A stretch of DNA of 51,378 bases from an uncultured Acetatifactor sp. (lineage in GTDB: Bacteria > Bacillota > Clostridia > Lachnospirales > Lachnospiraceae). The DNA lies in the NCBI GenBank assembly GCA_910588225.1, contig CAJUQT010000029.1, positions 1 through 51,378 on the forward strand, written 5' to 3'. The position numbers were made by a program, and so were the translations under genes. Every line of letters starts with the position of its first letter. The stretch's first letter is position 1. Below, in pieces: positions 34,634-43,635 of the stretch. A model generated the notes under the pieces. The model had not been told where the DNA came from, searched no databases, and was given only the letters and a program-made list of their open reading frames with translations.

Positions 34634-37600
34634 GAATCCTAATGTAAAACGAGTCATGGTAATCGGTTCCGGGCCAATTGTCATCGGACAGGCGGCGGAA
34701 TTTGACTATGCAGGCACCCAGGCCTGTCGCTCCCTGAAGGAAGAGGGCGTGGAGGTCATTCTGGTGAACTCAAATCCGGCGACCATTATGACGGATAAGA
34801 CCATTGCGGATAAGGTATTTATTGAACCGCTTACCGTAAGTGTGTTGGAACAGATTATCGAGCAGGAAAAGCCGGACAGTATTCTTCCAACCCTGGGAGG
34901 ACAGGCGGGCCTGAACCTGGGTATGGAACTGGAAGAGTCCGGATTTCTCGCTGCTCACAAGGTGACACTTCTGGGAACTACGGCATCTACCATCCGCAAT
35001 GCGGAGGGGAGACAGGAATTCAAGGATTTGATGGAACGCATCGGAGAACCCTGTGCGGCTTCCAAAGTGGTGGAGACTGTGGAGGAAGGCGTGGAATTTA
35101 CCGTATCCATCGGATATCCTGTGGTATTGCGGCCTGCGTATACCCTGGGCGGTTCCGGCGGAGGTATCGCTCATAATCAGGCACAGCTGGAAGACATTCT
35201 GGAGAAGGGGCTGCGGCTTTCCAGAGTGGGACAGGTGCTGGTGGAACGTTGTATTGCGGGATGGAAGGAAATTGAGTATGAGGTTATGCGGGACAGCGCA
35301 GGCAACTGTATTACTGTCTGTAATATGGAGAACATTGATCCGGTGGGGGTTCACACCGGAGACAGCATTGTGGTGGCGCCATCCCAGACATTGAGTGATA
35401 AGGAATACCAGATGCTGAGGACTTCCGCATTAAATATTATAAATGAATTGCAGATAACCGGAGGATGTAATGTACAATTTGCCCTGCACCCCACCAGCTT
35501 TGAATATTGTGTCATCGAAGTGAATCCCCGTGTGAGCCGTTCTTCCGCTCTGGCTTCCAAGGCCACCGGATATCCAATCGCGAAGGTGGCGGCTAAAATT
35601 GCTCTGGGATATACGCTGGATGAGATAAAAAATGCGATTACACAGAAAACTTATGCCAGCTTTGAGCCGGCGCTGGATTATTGTGTGGTGAAGATTCCCA
35701 GACTTCCTTTTGACAAATTCATCACGGCGAAGCGGACCCTGACCACGCAGATGAAAGCCACCGGCGAGGTTATGAGTATCTGCGACAATTTTGAAGGGGC
35801 GTTGATGAAAGCCATCCGTTCTCTGGAGCAGCATGTGGACAGCCTGCTCAGCTATGATTTCAGTGGTCTCACCACAGAGGAGTTAAAGGATGCCATGAAG
35901 GTGGTGGACGACCGGCGCATCTGGATGATTGCAGAGGCTGTCCGCAAGGGCATCAGTCATGAAGAAATTCATGATATTACAATGATTGATGTATGGTTTA
36001 TAGATAAAATTGCCATTTTGACAGAGATGGAGGAGGCATTGAGAACCAGAGAATTGACACCTGCGCTTTTAAGAGAGGCGAAGCGGATGGAATTTCCGGA
36101 CAATGTGATTGCGGGACTGACCGGCAGAAGCGAATCTGACATCAGGAAGCTGCGTCATGAAAACGGAATCCGGGCTGTTTACAGAATGGTGGATACCTGT
36201 GCGGCAGAATTTGAAGCGTCAACACCTTATTACTATTCCGTATATGGGGGAGAATGCGAGGCACGGGTGAAGTTTCCTCACGCCGAAGGCGCTCTGGCAG
36301 ATAAGGAAGCAGAGAGGCGGAAGAAGGTACTGGTGCTGGGTTCGGGACCTATCCGCATCGGGCAGGGAATTGAGTTCGATTATTGTTCCGTACACGCCAC
36401 ATGGGCTTTTTCCAAAGCAGGATATGAGACAATTATCATCAATAACAATCCGGAGACGGTGAGTACGGATTTTGATATTGCGGACAAGCTCTATTTTGAA
36501 CCTCTGACGCCGGAGGATGTAGAGTCTATTGTGGACGTTGAAAAGCCGGACGGAGCGGTGGTGCAGTTCGGCGGTCAGACAGCCATCAAGCTTACGGAGA
36601 GCCTGATGAAAATGGGGGTTCCTATTCTCGGCACGAAGGCGGAGGATGTGGATGCTGCGGAAGACAGGGAGCTTTTCGACAAAATACTGGAAGAGACGGG
36701 AATTCCCCGTGCGGCAGGCGGCACAGTCTATACGGCCCGGGAGGCAAAGGCGGTGGCTAATCGTCTGGGATATCCCGTGCTGGTACGGCCTTCCTATGTG
36801 CTGGGCGGTCAGGGAATGCAGATTGCCATTTCCGATGAGGAGATAGAGGAATTCATGGCGATCATCAACCGGATTGCACAGGACCATCCGATTCTGGTGG
36901 ACAAGTATCTCCAGGGCAAGGAGATTGAAGTGGATGCTGTCTGTGACGGGACAGATATTCTGATTCCCGGCATCATGGAACATATTGAACGGACGGGCGT
37001 ACATTCGGGAGACAGCATTTCTGTGTATCCTGCCCATACCATCGGTAAACTGGTGAAAGATAAGATTGCGGAATACACGAGAAGGCTTGCGAAAGCCCTT
37101 CATGTAAAAGGATTAATCAATATTCAGTTTATAGCCATCGGAGAGGATGTGTATGTCATTGAGGTGAATCCCCGTTCCTCCCGCACTGTTCCCTATATCA
37201 GTAAGGTGACAGGGATTCCCATTGTAGACCTGGCCGCGGAGGTTATCATTGGCAGAACCATACGGGAGCTGGGATATCAACCGGGACTGCAGCCGGAGGC
37301 ACAGTATTATGCCATCAAGATGCCGGTATTTTCCTTTGAGAAGATTCGCGGAGCGGAAATCAGTCTGGGACCGGAGATGAAGTCTACCGGAGAGTGTCTG
37401 GGAATTGCGCAGGAGTTTCACGAGGCGCTTTATAAGGCTTTTCTGGGTGCCGGCGTAAGTCTGCCCAGGCATAAGAACATAATTATCACTGTAAAGGATG
37501 CGGATAAGGGGGAGGCTATTGAAATCGGACGCCGTTTCGAGAAGCTGGGATATACCATATATGCCACCAGAAGCACAGCTGCCGCATTGAATGAGGCCGG

Positions 37601-37865
37601 TGTGAAGGCAAGAAAGGTGAATAAGATTTCACAGGAATCACCTACGGTGATGGATTTGATTCTGGGACACCGGATTGACCTGGTCATTGATACGCCTACC
37701 CAGGGACGGGATAAATCCAGAGACGGGTTCCTGATCAGGCGTACTGCCATTGAGACGGGGGTAAACTGTATTACGTCCATGGATACTGCAAGGGCATTGC
37801 TGACCAGTCTGGAAAATGCAGGGAAAAGCCTGACGCCGGTGGATGTGGCGCGGATTACGGAATGA
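34626..37865 (+). CDS. carB: Carbamoyl phosphate synthase large subunit
   Basis: The 1079-residue protein has two homologous ATP-grasp halves. The first begins VMVIGSGPIVIGQAAEFDYAG and the second repeats VLGSGPIRIGQGIEFDY at about 575. The C-terminal allosteric domain (from about 940) contains GRRFEKLGYTIYATRSTA. It makes carbamoyl phosphate from bicarbonate, ATP and ammonia channelled from CarA. The start is ATG 34626 with GGAGG at 34612-34616 inside carA. Length and motifs are normal. Whether this pair serves arginine or pyrimidine synthesis, or both, is not shown by the neighbours. Confidence 0.97.
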   Translation: MPKNPNVKRVMVIGSGPIVIGQAAEFDYAGTQACRSLKEEGVEVILVNSNPATIMTDKTIADKVFIEPLTVSVLEQIIEQEKPDSILPTLGGQAGLNLGMELEESGFLAAHKVTLLGTTASTIRNAEGRQEFKDLMERIGEPCAASKVVETVEEGVEFTVSIGYPVVLRPAYTLGGSGGGIAHNQAQLEDILEKGLRLSRVGQVLVERCIAGWKEIEYEVMRDSAGNCITVCNMENIDPVGVHTGDSIVVAPSQTLSDKEYQMLRTSALNIINELQITGGCNVQFALHPTSFEYCVIEVNPRVSRSSALASKATGYPIAKVAAKIALGYTLDEIKNAITQKTYASFEPALDYCVVKIPRLPFDKFITAKRTLTTQMKATGEVMSICDNFEGALMKAIRSLEQHVDSLLSYDFSGLTTEELKDAMKVVDDRRIWMIAEAVRKGISHEEIHDITMIDVWFIDKIAILTEMEEALRTRELTPALLREAKRMEFPDNVIAGLTGRSESDIRKLRHENGIRAVYRMVDTCAAEFEASTPYYYSVYGGECEARVKFPHAEGALADKEAERRKKVLVLGSGPIRIGQGIEFDYCSVHATWAFSKAGYETIIINNNPETVSTDFDIADKLYFEPLTPEDVESIVDVEKPDGAVVQFGGQTAIKLTESLMKMGVPILGTKAEDVDAAEDRELFDKILEETGIPRAAGGTVYTAREAKAVANRLGYPVLVRPSYVLGGQGMQIAISDEEIEEFMAIINRIAQDHPILVDKYLQGKEIEVDAVCDGTDILIPGIMEHIERTGVHSGDSISVYPAHTIGKLVKDKIAEYTRRLAKALHVKGLINIQFIAIGEDVYVIEVNPRSSRTVPYISKVTGIPIVDLAAEVIIGRTIRELGYQPGLQPEAQYYAIKMPVFSFEKIRGAEISLGPEMKSTGECLGIAQEFHEALYKAFLGAGVSLPRHKNIIITVKDADKGEAIEIGRRFEKLGYTIYATRSTAAALNEAGVKARKVNKISQESPTVMDLILGHRIDLVIDTPTQGRDKSRDGFLIRRTAIETGVNCITSMDTARALLTSLENAGKSLTPVDVARITE

Positions 37866-37876
37866 AGTTACGCTAA

Positions 37877-37966
37877 GACTGTAAAGGATACAACCTGAGA
37901 GTATCTAAACATTCCGGGCAGAATGCAGAGGCAGCGTTTTGTCCGGTTTGCGGCGAAAGGATATAG
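37877..37966 (+). pseudogene. Possible remnant of a small zinc-ribbon protein
   Basis: After carB a short open stretch with no start codon reads a C-terminal zinc-ribbon-like tail: DCKGYNLRVSKHSGQ and then AAFCPVCGERI before a stop at 37964. The FCPVCGE ending is typical of small zinc-ribbon proteins. There is no ATG, GTG or TTG in frame and no ribosome site, so it would be a fragment. It may be chance. Confidence 0.3.
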
Positions 37967-38052
37967 AAAAACTGACTTTGTGGAGAGGCTGAACGGATAG
38001 AGTTTTAAAATGATATGGAAATTTACAGATATAAAGGAAGACAGGGAGGTTT

Positions 38053-39663
38053 ATGAATATGGTCGATGGACCTAAGGTGTTAAGGAATAAGATTTTTTTA
38101 TACCTGACAGAATTTTTTGCCGGTATGTCTGTGATGGCGGTGGAGCTGGGAGCCAGCAGGCTGTTGGCTCCATACTTCAGTTCTTCCCAGATTGTGTGGA
38201 CAATTATCATTGGAACCATTATGATTGCCATGGCATTGGGGAATATTTATGGAGGAAGAAGCGCGGACAGGAATCCGGATCCCGGCCGGCTTTACACAAG
38301 AATTTTAATCGCGGCAGTGTGGATAGCGGCCATTCCGGCGGTGGGGAAGTATATTATTGTGGGAATATCGGCGCTGCTGATTTTTTCCGTGAGCAGTAAT
38401 TTCTTGATTATTGCGGCATTTGCGGCCTGCATGGTGATTTTTGTATTCCCTTTGTTTCTGCTGGGAACGGTGACGCCTTCCCTGGCAAAGTATTCGGTGG
38501 GGAATCTGGAGGAAAGCGGTAAGACTGTAGGGAATCTGGGGGCTTTTAACACTGTGGGAAGCATTATTGGTACGTTTGTACCCACTTTTGTAACCATTCC
38601 TTCGGTTGGAACCTCTGTAACCTTTCTGATTTTTGCGGGGATTCTGCTGGTGCTTGCTCTGATTTATTTTATCAGTGCGGGAGCAGGAAAGGGGAGACTT
38701 GCAGTATCCGGTCTCTGCTTTCTGCTGTGCAGTATTCTGGGATATTCTGACAGTTTTGCCTTCTGGGAGAGTAACCTGGCTTATGAGGGGGAATCGGTTT
38801 ATAATTACCTGCAGGTAAAGGAAAGCAACAGAAGCGTCATTCTTTCCACGAATGTACTTTTCGGAGTACAGTCTATTTATATGAAAGAGCAGGGGCTTAC
38901 CGGAATGTATTATGACTATGCCATGGCGGCTCCTTTGATGGTGGAGGGAAAGAACCCGGAAGATTGTTCCGTGCTGATTCTTGGTATGGGTACGGGGACA
39001 TATGCCACACAATGCCGAAAGTATTTCGGTGATATGGAGATTGAAGGGGTAGAAATTGACGATAGAATCACTGCACTTGCCAGGGAATATTTTTATCTGC
39101 CGGAGGAGGTGCCTGTCACCACCTATGACGGAAGAGCTTTTCTGAATGCGGTGGATAAAAAGTATGATGTGATTATGGTGGATGCCTACCAGGATATCAC
39201 GATTCCCTTTCAGATGTCTTCCATAGAATTTTTCTATCTGGTGAAGGCTCATCTGGCAGAAAACGGTGTCATGGTTGTGAATATGAATATGCGGGGCAGC
39301 GATGAGGGGAATATGAATCAATACCTGGCTGATACAATTTCTTATGTGTTTGGAGAAGTCTGTATGGCAGAGGTGTCCGGCTCCACCAACAGAGAACTGT
39401 TTGCCTCGGACAATCCGGATATGATATCCTGTCTGGAAAAAGGCCGGCAGTTATTGACAGATGAAAATCTGTATGCCATGATGGAGCGTACGACTTCTTC
39501 TCTGGAACGCTATATACCCGGGGAGTATATTCTGACAGATGACAGGGCTCCGGTTGAGCTTCTGGGCATGCGGGTAATTGATGAGCTGATCGGAGAGGAA
39601 GTCGCCTATTATAAGGGAATCTATGAGAATGAAGGGCTGGAGGGACTGTTGAATTCTTTTTAA
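38053..39663 (+). CDS. Membrane-fused spermidine synthase-like protein
   Basis: The 536-residue protein has a membrane half with about seven helices (starting YLTEFFAGMSVMAVELGASRLLAPYF, the hallmark of the fused MFS/spermidine synthase family). It is joined to a soluble Rossmann domain with the aminopropyltransferase/SAM-like turn VLILGMGTGTYA (about 308-318), then GVEIDD and VMVDAYQD. The family is widespread in bacteria, but polyamine synthase activity is not established for most members. GGGAGG precedes the ATG. It could modify or transport a polyamine-like substrate at the membrane. Confidence 0.85.
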   Translation: MNMVDGPKVLRNKIFLYLTEFFAGMSVMAVELGASRLLAPYFSSSQIVWTIIIGTIMIAMALGNIYGGRSADRNPDPGRLYTRILIAAVWIAAIPAVGKYIIVGISALLIFSVSSNFLIIAAFAACMVIFVFPLFLLGTVTPSLAKYSVGNLEESGKTVGNLGAFNTVGSIIGTFVPTFVTIPSVGTSVTFLIFAGILLVLALIYFISAGAGKGRLAVSGLCFLLCSILGYSDSFAFWESNLAYEGESVYNYLQVKESNRSVILSTNVLFGVQSIYMKEQGLTGMYYDYAMAAPLMVEGKNPEDCSVLILGMGTGTYATQCRKYFGDMEIEGVEIDDRITALAREYFYLPEEVPVTTYDGRAFLNAVDKKYDVIMVDAYQDITIPFQMSSIEFFYLVKAHLAENGVMVVNMNMRGSDEGNMNQYLADTISYVFGEVCMAEVSGSTNRELFASDNPDMISCLEKGRQLLTDENLYAMMERTTSSLERYIPGEYILTDDRAPVELLGMRVIDELIGEEVAYYKGIYENEGLEGLLNSF

Positions 39664-39668
39664 TTGAT

Positions 39669-39698
39669 TTGTGAATAATCATGATAAGTCTGTATATA
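39669..39698 (+). promoter_or_regulatory. Possible promoter of the superoxide dismutase gene
   Basis: TTGTGA (39669-39674), an 18-base spacer and TATATA (39693-39698) lie about 40 bases before the ATG. No PerR or Fur box was recognised. Confidence 0.4.
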
Positions 39699-39737
39699 CT
39701 TACCATTAGAAAAAATTATGCAGAATGTGAGGAGATT

Positions 39738-40376
39738 ATGAAAGCAGAAACCTATCCCTTTGTAGTACGTCCGCTTCCCTATGAGTATGATGCTTTGATT
39801 CCGGTGCTGGATGCGGAGACATTGACCTTTCATCATGACAAACACTATAAAACGTATGTGGATAACCTGAACAATGCGCTGGCGGATTATCCGGAACTGC
39901 AAAAGCAGAGTCTGGCGGAGCTTCTGTCCAGTCTGGACACACTCCCAGGGGCAATCAGGATTGCTGTCCGCAATAACGGAGGCGGAGTCTTTAACCATGA
40001 ACTGTATTTTGACTCCATGAAAAGCCCGGTGGGGCAGGAACCTTCCGGTGCGCTGGCAGAGGCCATTGATCGGGATTTCGGTTCCTACAGACAGTGGAAA
40101 GAACAGATGAAACAATCTGCCGTGAGTAAATTTGGCTCAGGATGGGCATGGCTGGTGAGCGATAAAAACGGTGTACTGTCCATTGTGCAGACCGCCAATC
40201 AGGATGTGCCGGACCTGGAAGAATACACGCCCGTATTGCTGGTGGATGTGTGGGAGCACGCATATTACCTTCAATATCAGAACAGAAGGGCGGATTATGT
40301 GGAAGGGTGGTTCGGACTGATTAACTGGCGCAAGGCCGGGAAACGTTATGAGGACAGCCTGAACGGAAATGCGTAA
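39738..40376 (+). CDS. Superoxide dismutase, Fe/Mn type
   Basis: The 212-residue enzyme of the Fe/Mn family has all metal ligands: His32 in FHHDKHYKTYV, His87 in FNHELYF, and Asp170 and His174 in VDVWEHAYY. It detoxifies superoxide, notable in a probable strict anaerobe. ATG 39738 follows GAGGAG by a few bases; the upstream in-frame ATG 39681 would add a non-family leader. Metal choice cannot be decided by eye. A ten-base perfect inverted repeat follows the stop. Confidence 0.93.
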   Translation: MKAETYPFVVRPLPYEYDALIPVLDAETLTFHHDKHYKTYVDNLNNALADYPELQKQSLAELLSSLDTLPGAIRIAVRNNGGGVFNHELYFDSMKSPVGQEPSGALAEAIDRDFGSYRQWKEQMKQSAVSKFGSGWAWLVSDKNGVLSIVQTANQDVPDLEEYTPVLLVDVWEHAYYLQYQNRRADYVEGWFGLINWRKAGKRYEDSLNGNA

Positions 40377-40389
40377 ACGTAAAGGAGAA

Positions 40390-40429
40390 ATCCCATAACA
40401 GTTTGCAGTGTATAAATCAGTTATGGGAT
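40390..40429 (+). repeat. Perfect 10-bp inverted repeat after superoxide dismutase
   Basis: ATCCCATAAC at 40390-40399 is repeated inverted as GTTATGGGAT at 40420-40429 around a 20-base loop. No T-run follows, so it is a weak terminator candidate. It may instead be an operator or mRNA-stability element between the dismutase and queH. Confidence 0.5.
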
Positions 40430-40483
40430 AATGACACAGAGAGATAAGGGACGAAAGGAAATCGTTCGAAAGGCAGACTGAAT

Positions 40484-41149
40484 ATGAATCAGACGAATTA
40501 CCAGAAAGAATTGGAGAAAATCATGGACAAAGTATCAGGTACAGACAAAAAATCTGTACCTGCGCTGCTGCTGCATAGCTGCTGTGCGCCTTGCAGCAGC
40601 TATGTGCTGGAATACTTGTGCAGTTATTTTAAGATTACCGTATTCTATTTTAATCCCAATATATCCGAAGCAGAAGAGTACCGGAAACGAGTTGCCGAAC
40701 AGATAAGGCTGATAGCATCTTATAACCATGAGAAAAAAGGCTATCCGATTTCTGTGGAAGAAGGCAATTATGAACCTCTGCGTTTTCTGGAAGCGGCAAA
40801 AGGTCTGGAAAATTGTCCGGAAGGCGGCGACAGATGCTTTCGATGCTATGAGATGCGGCTGAGAGAAACGGCAAAACGAGGCGCCGCGGCAGGATATGAT
40901 TATTTTACCACTACACTCACTATCAGTCCGTTAAAAAACGCACAAAAATTAAATGAAATCGGATACGATATGGCTCAGGAGTACGGAATTGCCTGGCTTC
41001 CTTCTGATTTCAAGAAAAGAGACGGATATAAACGTTCTGTCGAACTGTCCGCACGCTATGATTTATACAGACAGGATTACTGTGGATGTACATATTCCAA
41101 AATGCAGCGGGATATACGTTGTAAGAAATCAACAGATTTACAACCATAG
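40484..41149 (+). CDS. queH: Epoxyqueuosine reductase QueH
   Basis: This 221-residue QueH (DUF208) enzyme performs the last step of queuosine synthesis, reducing epoxyqueuosine in tRNA. It is the non-homologous replacement of the cobalamin enzyme QueG. All cysteine pairs of the Fe-S and adjacent metal site are visible: Cys33-Cys34 and Cys37 in SCCAPCSS, Cys118 and Cys121 in CFRCYEMR, and Cys200 and Cys202 in YCGCTYS. The CFRCYEMRL motif is diagnostic. Other queuosine genes are not nearby, which is usual for salvage-dependent gut Firmicutes. Confidence 0.93.
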   Translation: MNQTNYQKELEKIMDKVSGTDKKSVPALLLHSCCAPCSSYVLEYLCSYFKITVFYFNPNISEAEEYRKRVAEQIRLIASYNHEKKGYPISVEEGNYEPLRFLEAAKGLENCPEGGDRCFRCYEMRLRETAKRGAAAGYDYFTTTLTISPLKNAQKLNEIGYDMAQEYGIAWLPSDFKKRDGYKRSVELSARYDLYRQDYCGCTYSKMQRDIRCKKSTDLQP

Positions 41150-41167
41150 CAGGGTCAGATTACAGAT

Positions 41168-41435
41168 ATTTGAACGAATGCAATGGTCAGTCACTGCTTT
41201 TTTCAGTAAACCCACGTCTTCAAAAACGACTTCCATTTTATCTGCATAAGATTTATAGCGGCGGCAGGCATCTGTATAACAGGATTCCCTGTAAATCTTC
41301 TTCCACTGTCTGCAATCTGTTTTTTACTGCCTGCAGATCTTCGTTGACGGGCTTAAGCTCGGATTTCAGCTTTGTATTCATCATATTGGATATGGCAAGC
41401 AATAACTCTGTGACAGGAACAAAATTATTATATCA
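41168..41435 (-). pseudogene. Decayed coiled-coil protein fragment
   Basis: In the 465 bases between queH and argS the minus strand encodes pieces of a coiled-coil protein type common in Lachnospiraceae. One piece is FVPVTELLLAISNMMNTKLK followed by LKPVNEDLQAVKNRLQTVEEDLQ. After a frame change near 41285 it continues ESCYTDACRRYKSYADKMEV and FEDVGLLKKAVTDH. The reading frames do not join and there is no intact start or end. The plus-strand ORF over the same bases has no ribosome site or recognisable domain. Identification rests on remembered family patterns. Confidence 0.5.
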
Positions 41436-41539
41436 GATTCAGGATATAAAGCAATTCGCTTTTTTGAAAAATAAAAACGAAAAAACGATCACCGTAACAA
41501 TTCGTCCCAAATACAGTCAATACAGGATGAAATAATTTG

Positions 41540-41568
41540 TTGCAGGACGCGGAAAATTAAGGTATAGT
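41540..41568 (+). promoter_or_regulatory. argS promoter
   Basis: TTGCAG (41540-41545), a 17-base spacer and TATAGT (41563-41568) form a near-consensus sigma-A promoter 46 bases before the argS ATG. No T-box leader fits in the remaining space. Confidence 0.7.
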
Positions 41569-41614
41569 AGAAAAATACAGGAAAGCAACGAAGCAAAAAG
41601 AACGGAGAGTCAGA

Positions 41615-43381
41615 ATGAAAAAGATTTTGGATTTATTATCAGAAGAAATGGGAAAGGCATTTGCGGCGGCGGGATACGATGCTTCTCTGGGCAGGGTGAC
41701 ATTGTCCAATCGACCTGATTTGTGTGAATATCAGTGTAATGGCGCTATGGCAGGGGCAAAAAAGTACAAAAAGGCGCCTGTTATGATCGCAGATGAAGTG
41801 GTGCGTCAACTTGGAGAGAGCTCTGTTTTTAAAGAGGCCGTAGCGGTGGCACCTGGATTTCTGAATTTAAGGATTTCCGAAGACTTTCTTCTGGGTATGG
41901 TATGTACAATGACAAAAGAAGAGAAGTTTGGGCTGGAAATGCCCGGAAAATCGAAGAAGATTATGATCGATTACGGCGGGGCAAATGTGGCGAAACCACT
42001 GCATGTGGGACATCTGCGTCCGGCTATTATCGGGGAGAGCATCAAACGTATCTGCAGATATGCGGGGCATGAAGTCATCGGTGATGTGCATCTGGGAGAC
42101 TGGGGTACACCTATCGGAATGGTGATTACAGAGCTGCGGGAGAGAAAACCCGATCTGCTGTATTTTGACGAAAATTATGATGGTGCATATCCGGAAGAAC
42201 CGCCTATTACCGAGGCTGAATTTGCGGAGATCTATCCTCTTGCCAGTGCAAAGGCAAAGGCAGATCCGGAGTACAGGGGCAGGGCTCTGGAAGCAACCCG
42301 TAAATTTCAGACCGGCGTGCGTGGATATCGTGCGCTGTGGAAGGTAATTGTGGATGTATCCAAAGTGGATCTGAAAAGGAATTATGACAGTCTGAATGTG
42401 GAATTCGACCTCTGGAAAGGTGAGAGCGATGTGAATGACCTGATTCCGGAGATGGTGGCCTATATGAAGGATAACGGCTACGCTTATATCAGCGAGGGAG
42501 CGCTGGTGGTGGATGTGAAGGAGGAGACGGATACCAGGGAGATTCCGCCCTGTATGATTCTGAAATCAGACGGGGCTTCACTTTACAATACCACGGATCT
42601 TGCCACAATCATGGAACGTATGCGTCTGTATGACCCGGATGAAATCATTTATATTACGGACAAGCGTCAGGAACTGTACTTTGAACAGGTGTTCCGCTGC
42701 GCCCGTAAGACAAAGCTTGTGAAGCCGGAAACGGTTTTGAGATTCCTCGGACATGGCACCATGAATGGCAGTGATGGAAAACCTTTTAAGACCAGGGACG
42801 GAGGAGTGATGCGTCTGGGGAGTCTGGTTGGAGAGACCAGAGACGAGATGTACCGGAAGATACGGGAAGGCAGAGAGATGCCGGAGGAAGAGGCAAGGAA
42901 AACGGCGGAAACGGTAGCACTGTCCGCCCTGAAATACGGCGACCTGTCCAACCAGGCCGCCAAGGACTACATTTTTGACATTGATCGCTTCACCTCCTTT
43001 GAGGGGGATACCGGTCCTTATATCCTTTACACAGTCGTCAGAATCAAGTCTATACTGAACAAATATCAGGAACAGGGAGGAAAACTGGAAGAACTTACAT
43101 TCCTGAAGGCGGGAAGCGAATCGGAGAAAGCGCTGGAAATGGCTTTGGTACAGTTCAATACCATGATGATGAATGCCGCCGAAGAGAAGGCCCCTCACAG
43201 AGTATGCGCCTATATTTATGATCTGGCCAATGCATTCAATCATTTTTACCACGAGACGAAAATTCTGACAGAGGCAGACGAGGACAGGCGCCGGAGTCTG
43301 ATTGCTTTGCTGATGCTTACCAGGGATGTGCTGGAGACCTGTATCGACCTTCTGGGATTCTCCGCACCCGAGAAGATGTGA
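41615..43381 (+). CDS. argS: Arginyl-tRNA synthetase
   Basis: This class I synthetase of 588 residues has the HIGH motif as HVGH in NVAKPLHVGHLRPAI. The N-terminal Add-1 tRNA D-loop-binding domain covers about 1-110, and the DALR anticodon-binding domain lies at the C-terminus (GPYILYTVVRIKSIL, then YDLANAFNHFYHETKIL). It charges tRNA-Arg. Length is normal. GGAGAG precedes the ATG and a good promoter lies just upstream. A KMSKS-like lysine motif is degenerate, as is common for ArgRS. Confidence 0.96.
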   Translation: MKKILDLLSEEMGKAFAAAGYDASLGRVTLSNRPDLCEYQCNGAMAGAKKYKKAPVMIADEVVRQLGESSVFKEAVAVAPGFLNLRISEDFLLGMVCTMTKEEKFGLEMPGKSKKIMIDYGGANVAKPLHVGHLRPAIIGESIKRICRYAGHEVIGDVHLGDWGTPIGMVITELRERKPDLLYFDENYDGAYPEEPPITEAEFAEIYPLASAKAKADPEYRGRALEATRKFQTGVRGYRALWKVIVDVSKVDLKRNYDSLNVEFDLWKGESDVNDLIPEMVAYMKDNGYAYISEGALVVDVKEETDTREIPPCMILKSDGASLYNTTDLATIMERMRLYDPDEIIYITDKRQELYFEQVFRCARKTKLVKPETVLRFLGHGTMNGSDGKPFKTRDGGVMRLGSLVGETRDEMYRKIREGREMPEEEARKTAETVALSALKYGDLSNQAAKDYIFDIDRFTSFEGDTGPYILYTVVRIKSILNKYQEQGGKLEELTFLKAGSESEKALEMALVQFNTMMMNAAEEKAPHRVCAYIYDLANAFNHFYHETKILTEADEDRRRSLIALLMLTRDVLETCIDLLGFSAPEKM

Positions 43382-43635
43382 CGGGGCTATGGGCAGCCTG
43401 TGTTATGATTGCACTTTTTCGAGAGGGTGCGAGGAAGCCGGCGCTTGTAACGGCTCAGACAGATTCCGAACTGTTGAAAACGGATACATGAGAGAAAACG
43501 TGTGGAAAACAGATTGGATAAAGCAGACTGAGTATTAGAAAAATGTGGGAGAAATCTGAAAAGGCGCCGGAATAACGATGGATGATATCAGTGATAACAA
43601 AAGGATAGAACATGTGGAATCAGGAAGGAGAAAGT
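43382..43635 (+). other. Intergenic region before the CoADR fusion gene
   Basis: 254 bases hold no convincing gene, terminator or conserved riboswitch that I can recognise. A short cysteine-rich frame is present but lacks a ribosome site and is listed among rejected items. Confidence 0.3.

Noticed and set aside
36219..37103. Minus-strand ORF of 294 residues
   Set aside because: It is antisense to carB, which is intact.
41170..41535. Plus-strand ORF of 121 residues between queH and argS
   Set aside because: It has no ribosome site or domain, runs into the argS promoter region, and the minus strand gives recognisable remnants instead.
43389..43538. Cysteine-rich frame after argS
   Set aside because: There is no ribosome site, the family is not recognisable and the cysteines do not form a standard zinc motif.
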